Shown piece by piece: positions 9,450 to 19,443 of a DNA stretch of 64,000 nucleotides (position 1 is the first letter of the stretch; each line of letters opens with the position of its first letter). Under the pieces are notes generated by a model. The model ran no database searches, was not told the DNA's origin, and saw nothing but the letters and a program-made list of their open reading frames with translations. The DNA is from Shewanella insulae (GTDB lineage Bacteria; Pseudomonadota; Gammaproteobacteria; Enterobacterales; Shewanellaceae). Both the position numbers and the translations under genes were made by a program. The stretch spans positions 124,001 through 188,000 of the forward strand of contig NZ_WRPA01000001.1 in assembly GCF_009831655.1 (NCBI RefSeq), given 5' to 3'.

Positions 9450-11753
9450 ATGTTAGATAAATTAGTTAATGGATTAGAATCCTTCCTGTTTCGGCAACGG
9501 GCCTATGTGATATTCGCCTTCTTGCTGGCAACCCTGTTTCTCGGCTTTCAGGCCAGCCATCTGAAGATGGATGCGGCGTTCGTTAAGAATATCCCGCTTA
9601 ATCATAGCTATATGCAGACTTATCTTAAGCATCAGAAGCAGTTTGGCGGCGCAAATAGCATCATGGTGGCGGTGGAAGATACCAGTGGCAACATCTTTAA
9701 CCCCAACTTTTTCGATACCTTAAAGCAGGTACACGACCAGCTGTTCTTCATTCCAGGTGTCGATCGTGCCCAGGTTAAATCACTCTATTCGCCATCGACC
9801 CGATTTACCGAGGTGGTGGAAGATGGCTTCGCAGGTGGCCCCGTGATCCCGGCGGATTTCTCTACCACGCCAGCCGGGCTTGAAGTGGTGCGTAGTAATA
9901 TCGAGAAGGCGGGTATCGTCGGACGTCTTATCGCCGAAGATTACTCGGCGGCCATGGTGACCGCTCAGTTGATGGATTTCGATCCGCAAACTGGCGAGCC
10001 ACTCGATACCTTGGCCTTTGCCAGTCAGCTCGAGAAGGAGCTGCGGGGCCAATATGAAAATGACAAGATAAAGGTTCATATCATTGGCTTTGCCAAGATG
10101 GCCGGTGACGTCGCCGAGGGGGCCAAGGGGGTCGTGCTCTTCTTTGCCATCGCCATCTTAGTGACCGCCGTGATGGTGTATCTCTTCTCCCATTCGGTCA
10201 AGCTGACCCTGCTTCCTCTGGTTTGTAGCCTGGTGGCCGTGGTTTGGCAGCTGGGCCTGCTTACCGTGGTCGGCTTTGGCCTGGATCCCATGTCGATTCT
10301 GATCCCCTTCCTGGTGTTTGCCATTGGGGTGAGTCATGGCGTGCAGATGATCAACGCCGTTAGACGTCGCGTGGGGGAGGGGGAGAGCACCAAATCTGCC
10401 GCCGCACTAGCGTTTCGTAGTTTGCTGATCCCAGGTGGCGTCGCGCTGCTCTCTGACACCGTAGGCTTCATGACCTTGCTGGCCATTGATATCGGCATCA
10501 TTCGTGAGCTGGCCATCTCGGCATCCCTGGGTGTGGCGGTGATCATACTGACTAACCTGGTGCTCCTGCCGCTGCTGATCTCCTTTACCGAGGTCAAGGC
10601 GCTACCGACAAAATCAAACGGCAAAGTGGAGGCTATCTGGCGTAAACTCTCCTGTTTCGCCACGCCTAAGTATGCGCTAGTCGTGCTGATCGCCACCGCA
10701 CTCCTCTACGGGCTTGGGTTGCAGCAGGCCAATAAGATGAAGATTGGCGATCTACAGGGCGGAGCGCCGGCGCTGCACTTTGACAGTCGCTACAACCAGG
10801 ATACCTTCTATATTACCGATCACTTCTCCATCACCACAGATGTGATGACTGTGATTGTCGAGGCCTTTCCCGAGGCCTGTACCTATCATGACGTGCTGAC
10901 GCAAATCGATGAGTTCGAATGGCAGGTAGCCAATACGCCTGGGGTCGAGTCCACGGCCAGTCTGGCCTCAATCGCCAAGCGGGTTAATGCCGGCTTTAAC
11001 GAGGGCAACCCTAAATGGCAGGTGCTGCCGCGCACCACCGCAAGCTTAGTACAGGCGGTTGGGCAGATCCCAACCACCTCGGGCCTGCTGGATGGTAACT
11101 GCTCTGTAATGCCTGTGTACCTGTTTCTCACAGATCATAAGGCGGAGACTATTGAGCTGGTTATCGACAAGGTGAAGACACTGTCGGCCCAGATGGACAA
11201 CGACAAGCTTAAGTTCAGGCTGGCATCTGGCCCCGTCGGTGTGATGGCGGCCACCAATGAGGCCGTAGCCGAGGCGCAGCTGCCTATGATGCTCTATGTC
11301 TATGGCGCCGTGTTTGTACTCTGCTTGATCAGCTTCAGATCGATTCGCGCGACCGTAGCAGTGATCTTGCCGCTGTATGTGGTATCGACCCTGGCGCAGG
11401 CGCTGATGACCTTGCTCGATATCGGCCTGGCGGTGAGCACGCTGCCGGTGATCGCCCTTGGGGTCGGTATAGGCGTCGACTATGGTATCTATATCTTGTC
11501 GACCATGGCGGTCAAACTCAGAGACGGCATGCCGGTGCAAACCGCCTATCATCAGGCGCTTATCGAGCGGGGTAGCGCGGTGATCTTCACCGGTCTGACA
11601 CTGGCCATAGGTGTCAGTACCTGGTTTTTCTCGGCACTCAAGTTCCAAATGGACATGGGGATCCTGCTAACTTTCATGTTTTTAGTGAATATGTTAGGCG
11701 CAATAATTATTTTACCGGCAATAGGCGCTGTTTTCTGGCGTAAGCCGCGATAG
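9450..11753 (+). CDS. RND superfamily transporter, MMPL type
   Basis: A 767-residue inner-membrane protein in two homologous halves. TM1 is at about 18-36, followed by a periplasmic loop to about 225 and a cluster of five membrane spans to about 385; the second half repeats this with a loop at about 420-615 and spans to the C terminus. Motifs GVSHG (293-297) and GIGVDYG (673-679, Asp677) occupy the positions of the proton-relay segments of MMPL, HpnN and Patched-like RND proteins (COG1033). Such proteins move lipids, hopanoids, sterols or mycolates out of the inner membrane. There is no adaptor protein or TolC-like gene; the partners here are DUF1302, DUF1329 and YCF48. A strong terminator follows. 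Confidence 0.92.
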   Translation: MLDKLVNGLESFLFRQRAYVIFAFLLATLFLGFQASHLKMDAAFVKNIPLNHSYMQTYLKHQKQFGGANSIMVAVEDTSGNIFNPNFFDTLKQVHDQLFFIPGVDRAQVKSLYSPSTRFTEVVEDGFAGGPVIPADFSTTPAGLEVVRSNIEKAGIVGRLIAEDYSAAMVTAQLMDFDPQTGEPLDTLAFASQLEKELRGQYENDKIKVHIIGFAKMAGDVAEGAKGVVLFFAIAILVTAVMVYLFSHSVKLTLLPLVCSLVAVVWQLGLLTVVGFGLDPMSILIPFLVFAIGVSHGVQMINAVRRRVGEGESTKSAAALAFRSLLIPGGVALLSDTVGFMTLLAIDIGIIRELAISASLGVAVIILTNLVLLPLLISFTEVKALPTKSNGKVEAIWRKLSCFATPKYALVVLIATALLYGLGLQQANKMKIGDLQGGAPALHFDSRYNQDTFYITDHFSITTDVMTVIVEAFPEACTYHDVLTQIDEFEWQVANTPGVESTASLASIAKRVNAGFNEGNPKWQVLPRTTASLVQAVGQIPTTSGLLDGNCSVMPVYLFLTDHKAETIELVIDKVKTLSAQMDNDKLKFRLASGPVGVMAATNEAVAEAQLPMMLYVYGAVFVLCLISFRSIRATVAVILPLYVVSTLAQALMTLLDIGLAVSTLPVIALGVGIGVDYGIYILSTMAVKLRDGMPVQTAYHQALIERGSAVIFTGLTLAIGVSTWFFSALKFQMDMGILLTFMFLVNMLGAIIILPAIGAVFWRKPR

Positions 11754-11760
11754 TGAGCTG

Positions 11761-11791
11761 AAAGAGAGAGCATTAGCTCTCTCTTTTTTTG
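11761..11791 (+). terminator. Rho-independent terminator ending the DUF1302-MMPL operon
   Basis: A 9-bp stem AGAGAGAGC/GCTCTCTCT, loop ATTA, is followed by a T7 run directly after the MMPL stop codon. Confidence 0.92.
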
Positions 11792-11920
11792 CATAGTTAC
11801 GCTCACTTTACGATTGTTTTTTCATCGAGTACGCCCATATGGCCGCAAAACCCCGGGGGATGAGGATCTACCACTAAAATAGTTCTCGAAAATTGGCACA
11901 TTTAGTAATAAACTTCGCGC

Positions 11921-11936
11921 TATGACTTAGGTCACA
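11921..11936. promoter_or_regulatory. CRP-like site upstream of gdhB
   Basis: TATGA-CTTAGG-TCACA matches the CRP consensus TGTGA-N6-TCACA at 9 of 10 positions. It lies 82 bp before the gdhB start, suitable for activation of amino-acid catabolism. The -10 element further down is not clear. Confidence 0.5.
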
Positions 11937-12017
11937 TAATTAGATTTGGCCTGTCATATGCTCAAGCATCCATAAAATTACAAAAACGCTGCCATAGACC
12001 CTAAAGGAAACAGCAAC

Positions 12018-15000
12018 ATGGCCTTGAAAGATGCAATGCCTTCAGTACTACTCGAGAACGTAGTCAGCCTAATTCATTCGAAAGTTCCCAATACACAAGC
12101 CAAACAAGTTGAACAGTTCGCAACTTGTATTTATGCCCACATGTCGAAAGATGACTTGCAACACCGCAATGACAGTGATCTTTACGGCGCTGTCCTCAGC
12201 CTTTGGAATGCCGTGAATAAGACGCCGGTAGGTGAGACTCATATTCGCGTGTTTAACCCGAGTCAATCTAAGCATGGTTGGAAATCATCCCACTCTATTA
12301 TCGAGGTGATTCAACCAGATATGCCTTTTCTTGTTGACTCGGTAGGCATGGCGCTTAACCGCATGGGGATCACCACCCACATGATGCTGCACACGCCATT
12401 AACCGTTAAGCGTGAGCAAGGCGTGATCACCGGCGTTAGCTATAACGAGGTAAAGGATGAGAGCAACGACAAGGTTGCCGTATTCCTGATCGAGGTCGAC
12501 AGACTGAGCAGCGACGCCGATATCAAGAGCCTGGAGAAAGAGATTCAATCAGTATTGGGCGATGTTGCGGCGTCGGTCAATGACTGGCAGGCGATGTCGA
12601 ATAAACTGAGCGACACTATCGCCGAGTTGGCCGACCGTCCGTTCCCGGGTGAGAAGCGCGAGCTGGAAGAGGCCATCAACTTCCTGACCTATCTCAATAA
12701 TCATCACTTCACCTTGCTTGGTTACCGTCGTTACGACCTGCACAAGGTCGAAGGTGATCTCGAGCTGTTGCCGGTCAGCGAATCAAGCCTGGGTCTAATG
12801 AATGTACCGGGTAAGCCTAAGAGTTCTAAGGGACTCATGCTCTCTAGCCTGTCGGACACAGCGCGTAAAGAAGCGCTTGATAGCAGCCTGCTGATTTTAA
12901 CCAAGAGCACAGAGAAGAGCCGCGTTCACCGCCCAGCCTATGTCGATTACATCGGCATCAAGCGTTTCGACGAGCAGGGTAACGTGATAGGTGAAGACAG
13001 GTTCATCGGCCTGTATGCCTCAAATCTATACAACCGTAGCCCACGTGAGATTCCGCTGTTGGCGCAGAAGATCCAGCGCGTACTGGATGATTCTGGCTTG
13101 ACGCAACACTCCCACGACTACAAGGCCTTGATGCATATTCTGGAGACCTTGCCTCGTGATGAGATCATTCAGGCGCGGGAATCCGAATTGGCCAGCATGG
13201 CCCATGGCGTTCTGGAGATGCAAGATCGCGACAAGCTCAAGTTGTTTGTACGCAAGGATGGCTTCGGTCGTTTCCTCTCTTGCCTGGTGTATGTCTCTAA
13301 AGACAGATACAACACTAAGCTGCGTGAAGATACCCAACGTATTCTGGCGCAACACTTCAACACTAAAGAAGATGTTGAATTTACAACCTATTTTTCTGAG
13401 TCTACGCTCGCACGTACTCACTATATAGTTAAAGTCGATAATAATATTACGGATGTAGATGTGGCTGCCATCGAAAACAATCTTATTGAAGCTGCGCGTT
13501 CATGGGAAGACAAGTTAAACACAGCGCTGATCACTGCCCAAGGCGAAGAGTCGGGCAACCGTCTGGTTAAACGCTATGTCAATGCGTTCCCACGCAGCTA
13601 TAAAGAGGATGTGTTGCCTAGCTCAGCCGTGGTAGATATCGAGCATCTCGAAGCGCTGGATGATGATCACAAGCTTGGCATGCTCTTCTATCAGCCACAG
13701 GAAACGGCTTTAAAAGACAACAAGGTCCGCCTGAAGCTCTTCCACAAGGATGAGCCGATCCATCTGTCTGATGTATTGCCTATGTTGGAAAACTTCGGCC
13801 TGCGGGTGATCAACGAGCGTCCTTATGAGGTGATGACTGCCGATGGTTCGACCTTCTGGATCCTTGACTTCTTGATGACGGTTCAAGGGGCGGCGGTTGA
13901 TAACCTGGCAGATAGCCAAGATAGATTCCAGACGGCCCTGTCTCAGGTGTGGCGTAAAGAGCTTGAAGATGACGGCTTCAACCGTCTGGTATTGGCAACG
14001 GGTCTCTCTGGCCGCGAAGTCTCTGTGCTGCGTGCCTATGCTAAATATATGCGTCAGATCGATGCGACCTTCAGCCAGGCCTATATTGAAGAGACCTTTA
14101 GCAGCTATCCACAGATCGCCGATCTGCTGGTGAAGATGTTTATTCGCAAGTTCAATCCTAAGCTGAAGACGCGTACCCTGTCTAAGTTTGTTGAACAGAT
14201 AGATATGCGTCTCGAAGAAGTCTCTAGCCTGGATGATGACCGTATCATCCGTCGCTACCTGGATCTTATCAACGCCACGCTGCGTACCAACTTCTATCAG
14301 GTGTTGCCTGACGGTAACAACAAGCCTTACGTGTCATTCAAGTTCTCGCCTGAAGAGATCCCTGAGATGCCACGTCCGCTGCCTAAGTTTGAGATCTTCG
14401 TCTACTCGCCAAGGGTAGAGGGTGTTCACCTGCGTGGTGGCAAGGTTGCCCGTGGTGGTCTGCGCTGGTCTGATCGCCGTGAAGATTTCCGCACCGAAGT
14501 ACTGGGTCTGGTGAAAGCCCAGCAGGTGAAGAACACGGTTATCGTGCCTGTGGGCGCCAAGGGTGGTTTCGTCTGTAAGCAACTGCCGACTGAGGGTGGA
14601 CGCGATGCCTTCTTCACCGAAGGCCAAGAGTGTTACCGTCTGTTTATCCGCGGTCTGCTTGATATTTCTGACAACATCGTCGAAGGCGACATCGTTCCTC
14701 CGGTTAACGTGGTACGTCACGATGAAGACGATCCATACCTGGTTGTGGCGGCAGATAAAGGCACCGCAACTTTCTCGGATATCGCCAATGCCATCTCTGA
14801 GGAGTATGGTTTCTGGTTAGGCGACGCCTTCGCGTCGGGTGGTAGTAACGGTTACGACCATAAGAAGATGGGTATCACGGCGCGCGGCGCCTGGGAATCG
14901 GTTAAGCGTCACTTCCGTGAGATAGGTATCGACTGTCAGACCACAGACTTCACCTGTTTGGCCATCGGTGACATGGCCGGCGACGTATTCGGTAACGGTA

Positions 15001-16862
15001 TGTTGCTCTCTGAGCACACGCGTCTGGTGACGGCATTTAACCATATGCATATCTTTATCGACCCGAACCCAGATGCGGCCAGCAGCTATAAAGAGCGTGC
15101 GCGTCTGTTCGAGTTGCCGCGTTCAAGCTGGGAAGATTACAACAAAGACCTGATCTCTAAGGGCGGTGGAATATTCCTGCGCAGCGCAAAATCGATCACA
15201 CTCACACCAGAAATGAAGAAGATGCTGGATACCAAGAAAGCATCTATGACACCAAACGAGCTGCTTAAAGAGCTGCTGAAGATGAAGGTGGATCTGATCT
15301 GGAATGGTGGTATCGGTACCTATGTCAAGGCAACCAGTGAGACTCATGCCGAGGTGGGCGACCGTGCCAACGACGCGCTGCGCGTTAATGGCAACGAGGT
15401 ACAGGCTCGCATCATAGGTGAGGGTGGTAACTTAGGTTGTACTCAGTTGGGCCGTATAGAATACGCCGCCAACGGTGGCCGCATGAACACCGACTTCGTC
15501 GATAACGTAGGTGGTGTGGATTGTTCGGATAACGAAGTTAACATCAAGATCTTGCTGAACGCCATGGTGGCCGAAGGTGAGATGACGGTGAAGCAGCGTA
15601 ACCGTCTGCTGGTTGAGATGACTGATGAGGTCAGCCGCATCGTATTGCAAGACTGTAAGGATCAGACCCGTACCATTTCTGTGACTCAGGTGCGCGGCGC
15701 CGAGCAGCTAAAAGAGCAGATCCGCTTCATCCACTACCTGGAGAAGGAAGATAAGCTAGACAGAGCGCTAGAGTTCCTGCCGACCGATGATGAGTTGGCA
15801 GAGCGCCTGGCGAATGGTAAGTCGCTGACTCGCCCTGAACTTTCTGTTCTGGTGGCCTACGCTAAGATGGTATTGAAGGAGCAACTGCTCACGTCGGAAA
15901 TTACCGACGATACCTTCCTGAGCCAGCTGCTTATCGAGTACTTCCCTCGTCAGCTGCAAGAAAAGTACAGCGAGCGCATGGTCAACCATCCGCTACGTGC
16001 CGAGATCATCGCAACTTCGTTGGCCAATGAACTGGTTAACGATATGGGTCTGAATTTCGTTCAGCGTATGCAAGATGAGACAGGCGCCTCAGTCGCCGAA
16101 GCTGCCATCTGCTACACTATGGCCCGTGAAGTATTTGGTTTAGCTGATTTAACTAAATCGATCACGGCGCTAAACGGTGTGGTACCTGCTGTGGTACAAG
16201 GCGAGATGTTGCATCAGTTACGTCGTAATCTACGCCGTGCCTGTCGTTGGTTCTTACGTCATCGTAACCGTAACCAAAGCATCGAGCAGGTTGTGGCCTT
16301 CTTTAGCCCAGTGTTCCAAGAGCTTCGTCAAAACGTTCATCAGTATCTGGTGGAAGATGAAGTGAACGGTATCCGTGCAGAGATCGCGGCATTGGTAAAA
16401 GAAGGGGTACCAGAACAGGTGGCGACGGATGTTGTCAACATGAGCACGCTGTTCTCGGCGCTGGATATTTCGGAGATCGCTCAGCTGGAAGACAAGCCGG
16501 TGGCCTTGGTTGCCGAAACCTACTACAAGTTAGGTGCACGTATCGATCTGCACTGGTTCCTGGAGCAGATCAGCGCCCAACCTGTAGCAAACCACTGGCA
16601 AGCCTTGGCGAGAGCGGCATTTAGAGAAGAACTCGATTGGCAACAGCGTTCACTGAGTTCCGCAGTGCTACGTACTTGCCCATCGGTTTGCGATGCTGAC
16701 GCCATTATTGAACAGTGGGTCGAATCCAATCAGGGCTTATTGGAGAGATGGTTCCACATGCTTGCAGACTTTAAGACCTCGCAGACCCATGAGTTTGCGA
16801 AGTTCTCAGTCGCCCTACGTGAGCTGAATCTGTTGATCCTTCATTGTGAAGGTCAATCGTAA
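12018..16862 (+). CDS. gdhB: NAD-specific glutamate dehydrogenase, 180-kDa class
   Basis: Catalyses oxidative deamination of L-glutamate to 2-oxoglutarate and ammonia with NAD+. At 1614 residues it belongs to the giant GDH class found in Pseudomonas, Shewanella and Streptomyces, in which a central dehydrogenase domain is flanked by long N- and C-terminal regions. The N-terminal part carries ACT-like regulatory segments. The catalytic region includes GGLRWSDRREDFRTEVLGL, then VIVPVGAKGGFV and WNGGIGTYVKA. No frameshift is seen over 4.8 kb. The ATG at 12018 has an AAAGGAAA ribosome binding site. It stands alone between two terminators, with a CRP-like site upstream that fits a catabolic role. 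Confidence 0.97.
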   Translation: MALKDAMPSVLLENVVSLIHSKVPNTQAKQVEQFATCIYAHMSKDDLQHRNDSDLYGAVLSLWNAVNKTPVGETHIRVFNPSQSKHGWKSSHSIIEVIQPDMPFLVDSVGMALNRMGITTHMMLHTPLTVKREQGVITGVSYNEVKDESNDKVAVFLIEVDRLSSDADIKSLEKEIQSVLGDVAASVNDWQAMSNKLSDTIAELADRPFPGEKRELEEAINFLTYLNNHHFTLLGYRRYDLHKVEGDLELLPVSESSLGLMNVPGKPKSSKGLMLSSLSDTARKEALDSSLLILTKSTEKSRVHRPAYVDYIGIKRFDEQGNVIGEDRFIGLYASNLYNRSPREIPLLAQKIQRVLDDSGLTQHSHDYKALMHILETLPRDEIIQARESELASMAHGVLEMQDRDKLKLFVRKDGFGRFLSCLVYVSKDRYNTKLREDTQRILAQHFNTKEDVEFTTYFSESTLARTHYIVKVDNNITDVDVAAIENNLIEAARSWEDKLNTALITAQGEESGNRLVKRYVNAFPRSYKEDVLPSSAVVDIEHLEALDDDHKLGMLFYQPQETALKDNKVRLKLFHKDEPIHLSDVLPMLENFGLRVINERPYEVMTADGSTFWILDFLMTVQGAAVDNLADSQDRFQTALSQVWRKELEDDGFNRLVLATGLSGREVSVLRAYAKYMRQIDATFSQAYIEETFSSYPQIADLLVKMFIRKFNPKLKTRTLSKFVEQIDMRLEEVSSLDDDRIIRRYLDLINATLRTNFYQVLPDGNNKPYVSFKFSPEEIPEMPRPLPKFEIFVYSPRVEGVHLRGGKVARGGLRWSDRREDFRTEVLGLVKAQQVKNTVIVPVGAKGGFVCKQLPTEGGRDAFFTEGQECYRLFIRGLLDISDNIVEGDIVPPVNVVRHDEDDPYLVVAADKGTATFSDIANAISEEYGFWLGDAFASGGSNGYDHKKMGITARGAWESVKRHFREIGIDCQTTDFTCLAIGDMAGDVFGNGMLLSEHTRLVTAFNHMHIFIDPNPDAASSYKERARLFELPRSSWEDYNKDLISKGGGIFLRSAKSITLTPEMKKMLDTKKASMTPNELLKELLKMKVDLIWNGGIGTYVKATSETHAEVGDRANDALRVNGNEVQARIIGEGGNLGCTQLGRIEYAANGGRMNTDFVDNVGGVDCSDNEVNIKILLNAMVAEGEMTVKQRNRLLVEMTDEVSRIVLQDCKDQTRTISVTQVRGAEQLKEQIRFIHYLEKEDKLDRALEFLPTDDELAERLANGKSLTRPELSVLVAYAKMVLKEQLLTSEITDDTFLSQLLIEYFPRQLQEKYSERMVNHPLRAEIIATSLANELVNDMGLNFVQRMQDETGASVAEAAICYTMAREVFGLADLTKSITALNGVVPAVVQGEMLHQLRRNLRRACRWFLRHRNRNQSIEQVVAFFSPVFQELRQNVHQYLVEDEVNGIRAEIAALVKEGVPEQVATDVVNMSTLFSALDISEIAQLEDKPVALVAETYYKLGARIDLHWFLEQISAQPVANHWQALARAAFREELDWQQRSLSSAVLRTCPSVCDADAIIEQWVESNQGLLERWFHMLADFKTSQTHEFAKFSVALRELNLLILHCEGQS

Positions 16863-16880
16863 AAATAAAATATAGTCATG

Positions 16881-16907
16881 AGCCCTGGCAATCGCCGGGG
16901 CTTTTTT
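16881..16907 (+). terminator. Rho-independent terminator after gdhB
   Basis: A 9-bp stem AGCCCTGGC/GCCGGGGCT (one G-U pair), loop AATC, is followed by T6. It separates gdhB from pyrD. Confidence 0.9.
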
Positions 16908-16923
16908 CGGTCTAGGAGAATGC

Positions 16924-17949
16924 ATGTTTTACAAAATCGCACAGAAAGTGATGTTTCAGATGGATCCTGAGAAGGCACATAACCTTGCCATAGGCAGTCT
17001 GAAATCAACTGCGAATTCGCCATTAAACTGTTTCTACGCACAGAAGCTGCAAGCGGCGCCTGTCGAGTTTATGGGCTTGACCTTTCCCAACCCAGTAGGC
17101 CTTGCCGCCGGTATGGATAAGGATGGTGAATGTATCGATGCGTTCCACGCGATGGGATTCGGGCATGTCGAAGTCGGTACGGTTACGCCTCGTCCACAAC
17201 CTGGCAATGATCAGCCCCGTCTGTTTCGTTTAAAGCCTGCAAAGGCGATTATCAATCGTATGGGCTTTAACAACAAGGGCGTCGATAATCTAGTGGCCAA
17301 TCTCAAGGCGGCCAAGTCTGGCGCCATGGTTGGGGTGAATATCGGTAAGAATAAGGATACACCGGTCGAGCAGGGTAAAGATGATTACCTTATCTGCATG
17401 GAGAAGGTCTATCCCTATGCGGCCTATATTGCCGTTAACATCTCATCGCCGAACACACCTGGTCTACGTACATTGCAATATGGCGATCTACTCGATGATC
17501 TCTTGGGATCATTAAAAGCCAAGCAAAAAGATCTTGCCGAGCGTCATGGTAAGTACGTGCCGATCGCGCTGAAAATTGCGCCGGATCTGGAGCCCGATGA
17601 GATTGAGAAGATTGCCGAATCGTTGATCCGTAACGAGTTCGATGGTGCCATTGCGACCAACACAACCCTGACACGCGATGGGGTTAGCGGCTTGGTGAAC
17701 TCTAATGAAGCCGGCGGACTAAGTGGTAAGCCATTGAATTCGTTGTCAACCAAAGTGATTAAGCAGTTAGCCGATTGCCTAAAAGGTCAGGTGCCCATCA
17801 TAGGTGTTGGTGGTATTAATAGTGCTGCCGATGCGCTAGATAAGCTCGACGCAGGCGCGACCATGGTGCAAATTTATTCTGGTTTTATTTATCGTGGACC
17901 AGAATTAATTAAAGAGATCGTCGATGCTTATCGAGTTAAAACAAAATAA
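16924..17949 (+). CDS. pyrD: Dihydroorotate dehydrogenase, quinone-dependent (class 2)
   Basis: Oxidises dihydroorotate to orotate in pyrimidine synthesis, passing electrons through FMN to the quinone pool at the inner membrane. The 341-residue protein has the N-terminal membrane-associated helix of class 2 enzymes ([19 protein letters not shown]). The catalytic loop [11 protein letters not shown] places the active-site base at Ser175, the same number as in E. coli. FMN-binding segments [11 protein letters not shown] and [13 protein letters not shown] are intact. AGGAG precedes the ATG at 16924. zapC follows, as in E. coli. Confidence 0.97.
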   Translation: MFYKIAQKVMFQMDPEKAHNLAIGSLKSTANSPLNCFYAQKLQAAPVEFMGLTFPNPVGLAAGMDKDGECIDAFHAMGFGHVEVGTVTPRPQPGNDQPRLFRLKPAKAIINRMGFNNKGVDNLVANLKAAKSGAMVGVNIGKNKDTPVEQGKDDYLICMEKVYPYAAYIAVNISSPNTPGLRTLQYGDLLDDLLGSLKAKQKDLAERHGKYVPIALKIAPDLEPDEIEKIAESLIRNEFDGAIATNTTLTRDGVSGLVNSNEAGGLSGKPLNSLSTKVIKQLADCLKGQVPIIGVGGINSAADALDKLDAGATMVQIYSGFIYRGPELIKEIVDAYRVKTK

Positions 17950-17976
17950 GATCTAATTTCAGATCTAAAAACGATC

Positions 17977-17999
17977 GCGCGATCTTGTTTAGATCGCGT
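17977..17999 (+). terminator. Hairpin after pyrD, possible terminator
   Basis: CGCGATCT/AGATCGCG with loop TGTTT is followed by a short T stretch. Nearby AGATCT and GATCGCG copies make the stretch 17948-18010 repetitive, so alternative folds are possible. Confidence 0.5.
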
Positions 18000-18108
18000 T
18001 TGATCGCGATAACATATTGTAATCTATATCATATTTGTAATATTTTTTTTGATATTGGATGAAATATCATCTATTATCGAGTTGTATTAAGGTATATAGG
18101 TACACGTT

Positions 18109-18642
18109 ATGTTATTAATGCCACAAAGGGATTGGCAATGGATATATAACGATTCGTATGGGGTTTTAAGCGTTTCGTTAGGTTCGGATATGGAATTTCT
18201 GACTCCCTATAAAACGAAAGCACTTATTCCTGATGCCCTGACAACTACAGAATTTAATGTAGAGCATGCCAAATTCTATATTGAGTTTATTGAGCGTATT
18301 GGTAAGTCATTAAATAGTGCCGATGCGGTGAGGGTACAGCTGGCGCTTAATGCCACGGCCGCTCATTTTCTATTGAAGCCACAGATGCCCAAGTCGTGGT
18401 TTTTCGAGACTTCGGCGGTTTGTGTCTATAGCGAACTGGGTAAGGTGTTTCAGCTGAAATGCCAAGAGCAGGCGGTTAAGGTACTTGTGGTTGAGTCTAA
18501 TATTCAGGCCTCCCTGGTGATGTTGTTATCACCGGAACTGCACTTGAGCGATAGCAAGGCGATGCGTCAGTTCGATTGTATTAAGGTGATGAACGATAGA
18601 TTACATCCTTTGAAGGCGAGTCGTCAGATCGCGGCTGCTTAA
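18109..18642 (+). CDS. zapC: Cell division protein ZapC
   Basis: Cytoplasmic protein that promotes lateral association of FtsZ filaments in the Z-ring. The 177-residue product matches E. coli ZapC (180 residues) at its most conserved places: the aromatic N terminus DWQWIYND, the motif LKPQMPKSW, the VLVVESN segment and IKVMNDRL near the C terminus. It follows pyrD as in E. coli and ends in a strong terminator. The ATG at 18109 lacks a good Shine-Dalgarno, with only AGG some 12 bp away, suggesting low expression. Confidence 0.93.
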   Translation: MLLMPQRDWQWIYNDSYGVLSVSLGSDMEFLTPYKTKALIPDALTTTEFNVEHAKFYIEFIERIGKSLNSADAVRVQLALNATAAHFLLKPQMPKSWFFETSAVCVYSELGKVFQLKCQEQAVKVLVVESNIQASLVMLLSPELHLSDSKAMRQFDCIKVMNDRLHPLKASRQIAAA

Positions 18643-18670
18643 TAACTCAAATAGAGAAAATATTAATCGA

Positions 18671-18697
18671 ATGGGGAGCAGATGCTCCCCATTTTTA
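18671..18697 (+). terminator. Rho-independent terminator after zapC
   Basis: A 9-bp stem ATGGGGAGC/GCTCCCCAT, loop AGAT, is followed by T5. Confidence 0.92.
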
Positions 18698-19148
18698 TGC
18701 CTGTTATTTGATCTGTTTAATTTATTGAGAAGATCGAATGTAAATCATTTTTTCGATCCATCACCATTGGTTGTCTTATTTATCCTTCTTCTCCCTATCT
18801 TCTTTCAGCGGTTCATGGTCATTGAATAAGTAGTTTTCATTTTATTAGTTAGCGTGCTATAGGCGATTTAATGACCGCTCGCTAAGCATTAATATTTTAT
18901 TGTTTAATGCATGATCACTCATCGGGGTGAAAACGAAGGATAGAGGTCTGAGATAAAACTGATTTAAACCGTATGGGCTTGGACATGACAATCTGGGTAT
19001 AGTGAGTTTATTGATTTGGATTGTTATTAAGGCTTTTGTAACCCATGGTGATGTGTATCCTTGGTTGCCTTTATCGCGAGTTAAGCCGAGAAGGTACCAG
19101 GCAGCTTTGGCTAGAATTTGAATATGATAAGGAAAGGGAGTTACTTAT
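18698..19148. other. AT-rich non-coding stretch left of the tRNA repeat region
   Basis: No reading frame with coding character, no recognised RNA gene and no clear promoter. The segment around 19092-19113 (GGTACCAGGCAGCTTTGG) faintly resembles the D-arm part of the tRNA relics to its right and could be a still older copy, but this is too weak to assert. Confidence 0.5.
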
Positions 19149-19320
19149 ATAAGAAATTGGTTGCGGGAAGATGGATTGCAACTGGGCGGTATACCTTCGA
19201 TGACCTTCGCAGCTTATAAAGGATTGGGCCCGGCAATGCTACCAAGCTGTCTTTTCTTTCAGCTTAATACAATAAGGAAGGGGGGTATTTACATAAGAAA
19301 TTGGTTGCGGGAGCCGGATT
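19149..19320 (-). repeat. Direct repeat unit A1 containing a decayed tRNA-fMet-like copy
   Basis: About 170 bp, almost identical to 19444-19614 (offset 295 bp, then one 1-bp indel). Read on the minus strand it keeps recognisable pieces of initiator tRNA in order: a D-arm-like TTGGTAGC, a broken anticodon arm carrying extra bases, a T-arm-like GTTGCAATCC and the 3' end CCCGCAACCA. The anticodon stem and 5' acceptor strand are lost, so it cannot fold as a tRNA. Its right edge runs into the 3' end of relic B. Confidence 0.7.
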
Positions 19321-19371
19321 GGAACTGGGCGACATACCGTCGATGACCTTCGCGGCTTTTATAAGAGCTGA
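19288..19371 (-). pseudogene. Decayed initiator tRNA copy (relic B)
   Basis: On the minus strand the 3' half matches the intact tRNA-fMet genes well: CCCGCAACCA and the T-arm region. The anticodon region still shows CTCGTCGGGCTCA, but bases are inserted in the anticodon arm and the 5' acceptor/D-arm half is replaced by unrelated sequence. A pseudo-tRNA derived from the neighbouring genes is the simplest reading. Confidence 0.65.
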
Positions 19372-19443
19372 GCCCGACGAGATTTTTGCTTTAGCTGTTT
19401 GAGAAAGGGGGTTAAACAAGAGAGTGTTTAGAAAAGTTATTTT

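Noticed and set aside
11046..11648. A 200-codon antisense frame inside the MMPL gene, rich in His, Arg and Gln
   Set aside because: Composition typical of the antisense frame of a GC-rich membrane protein gene; no start signal.
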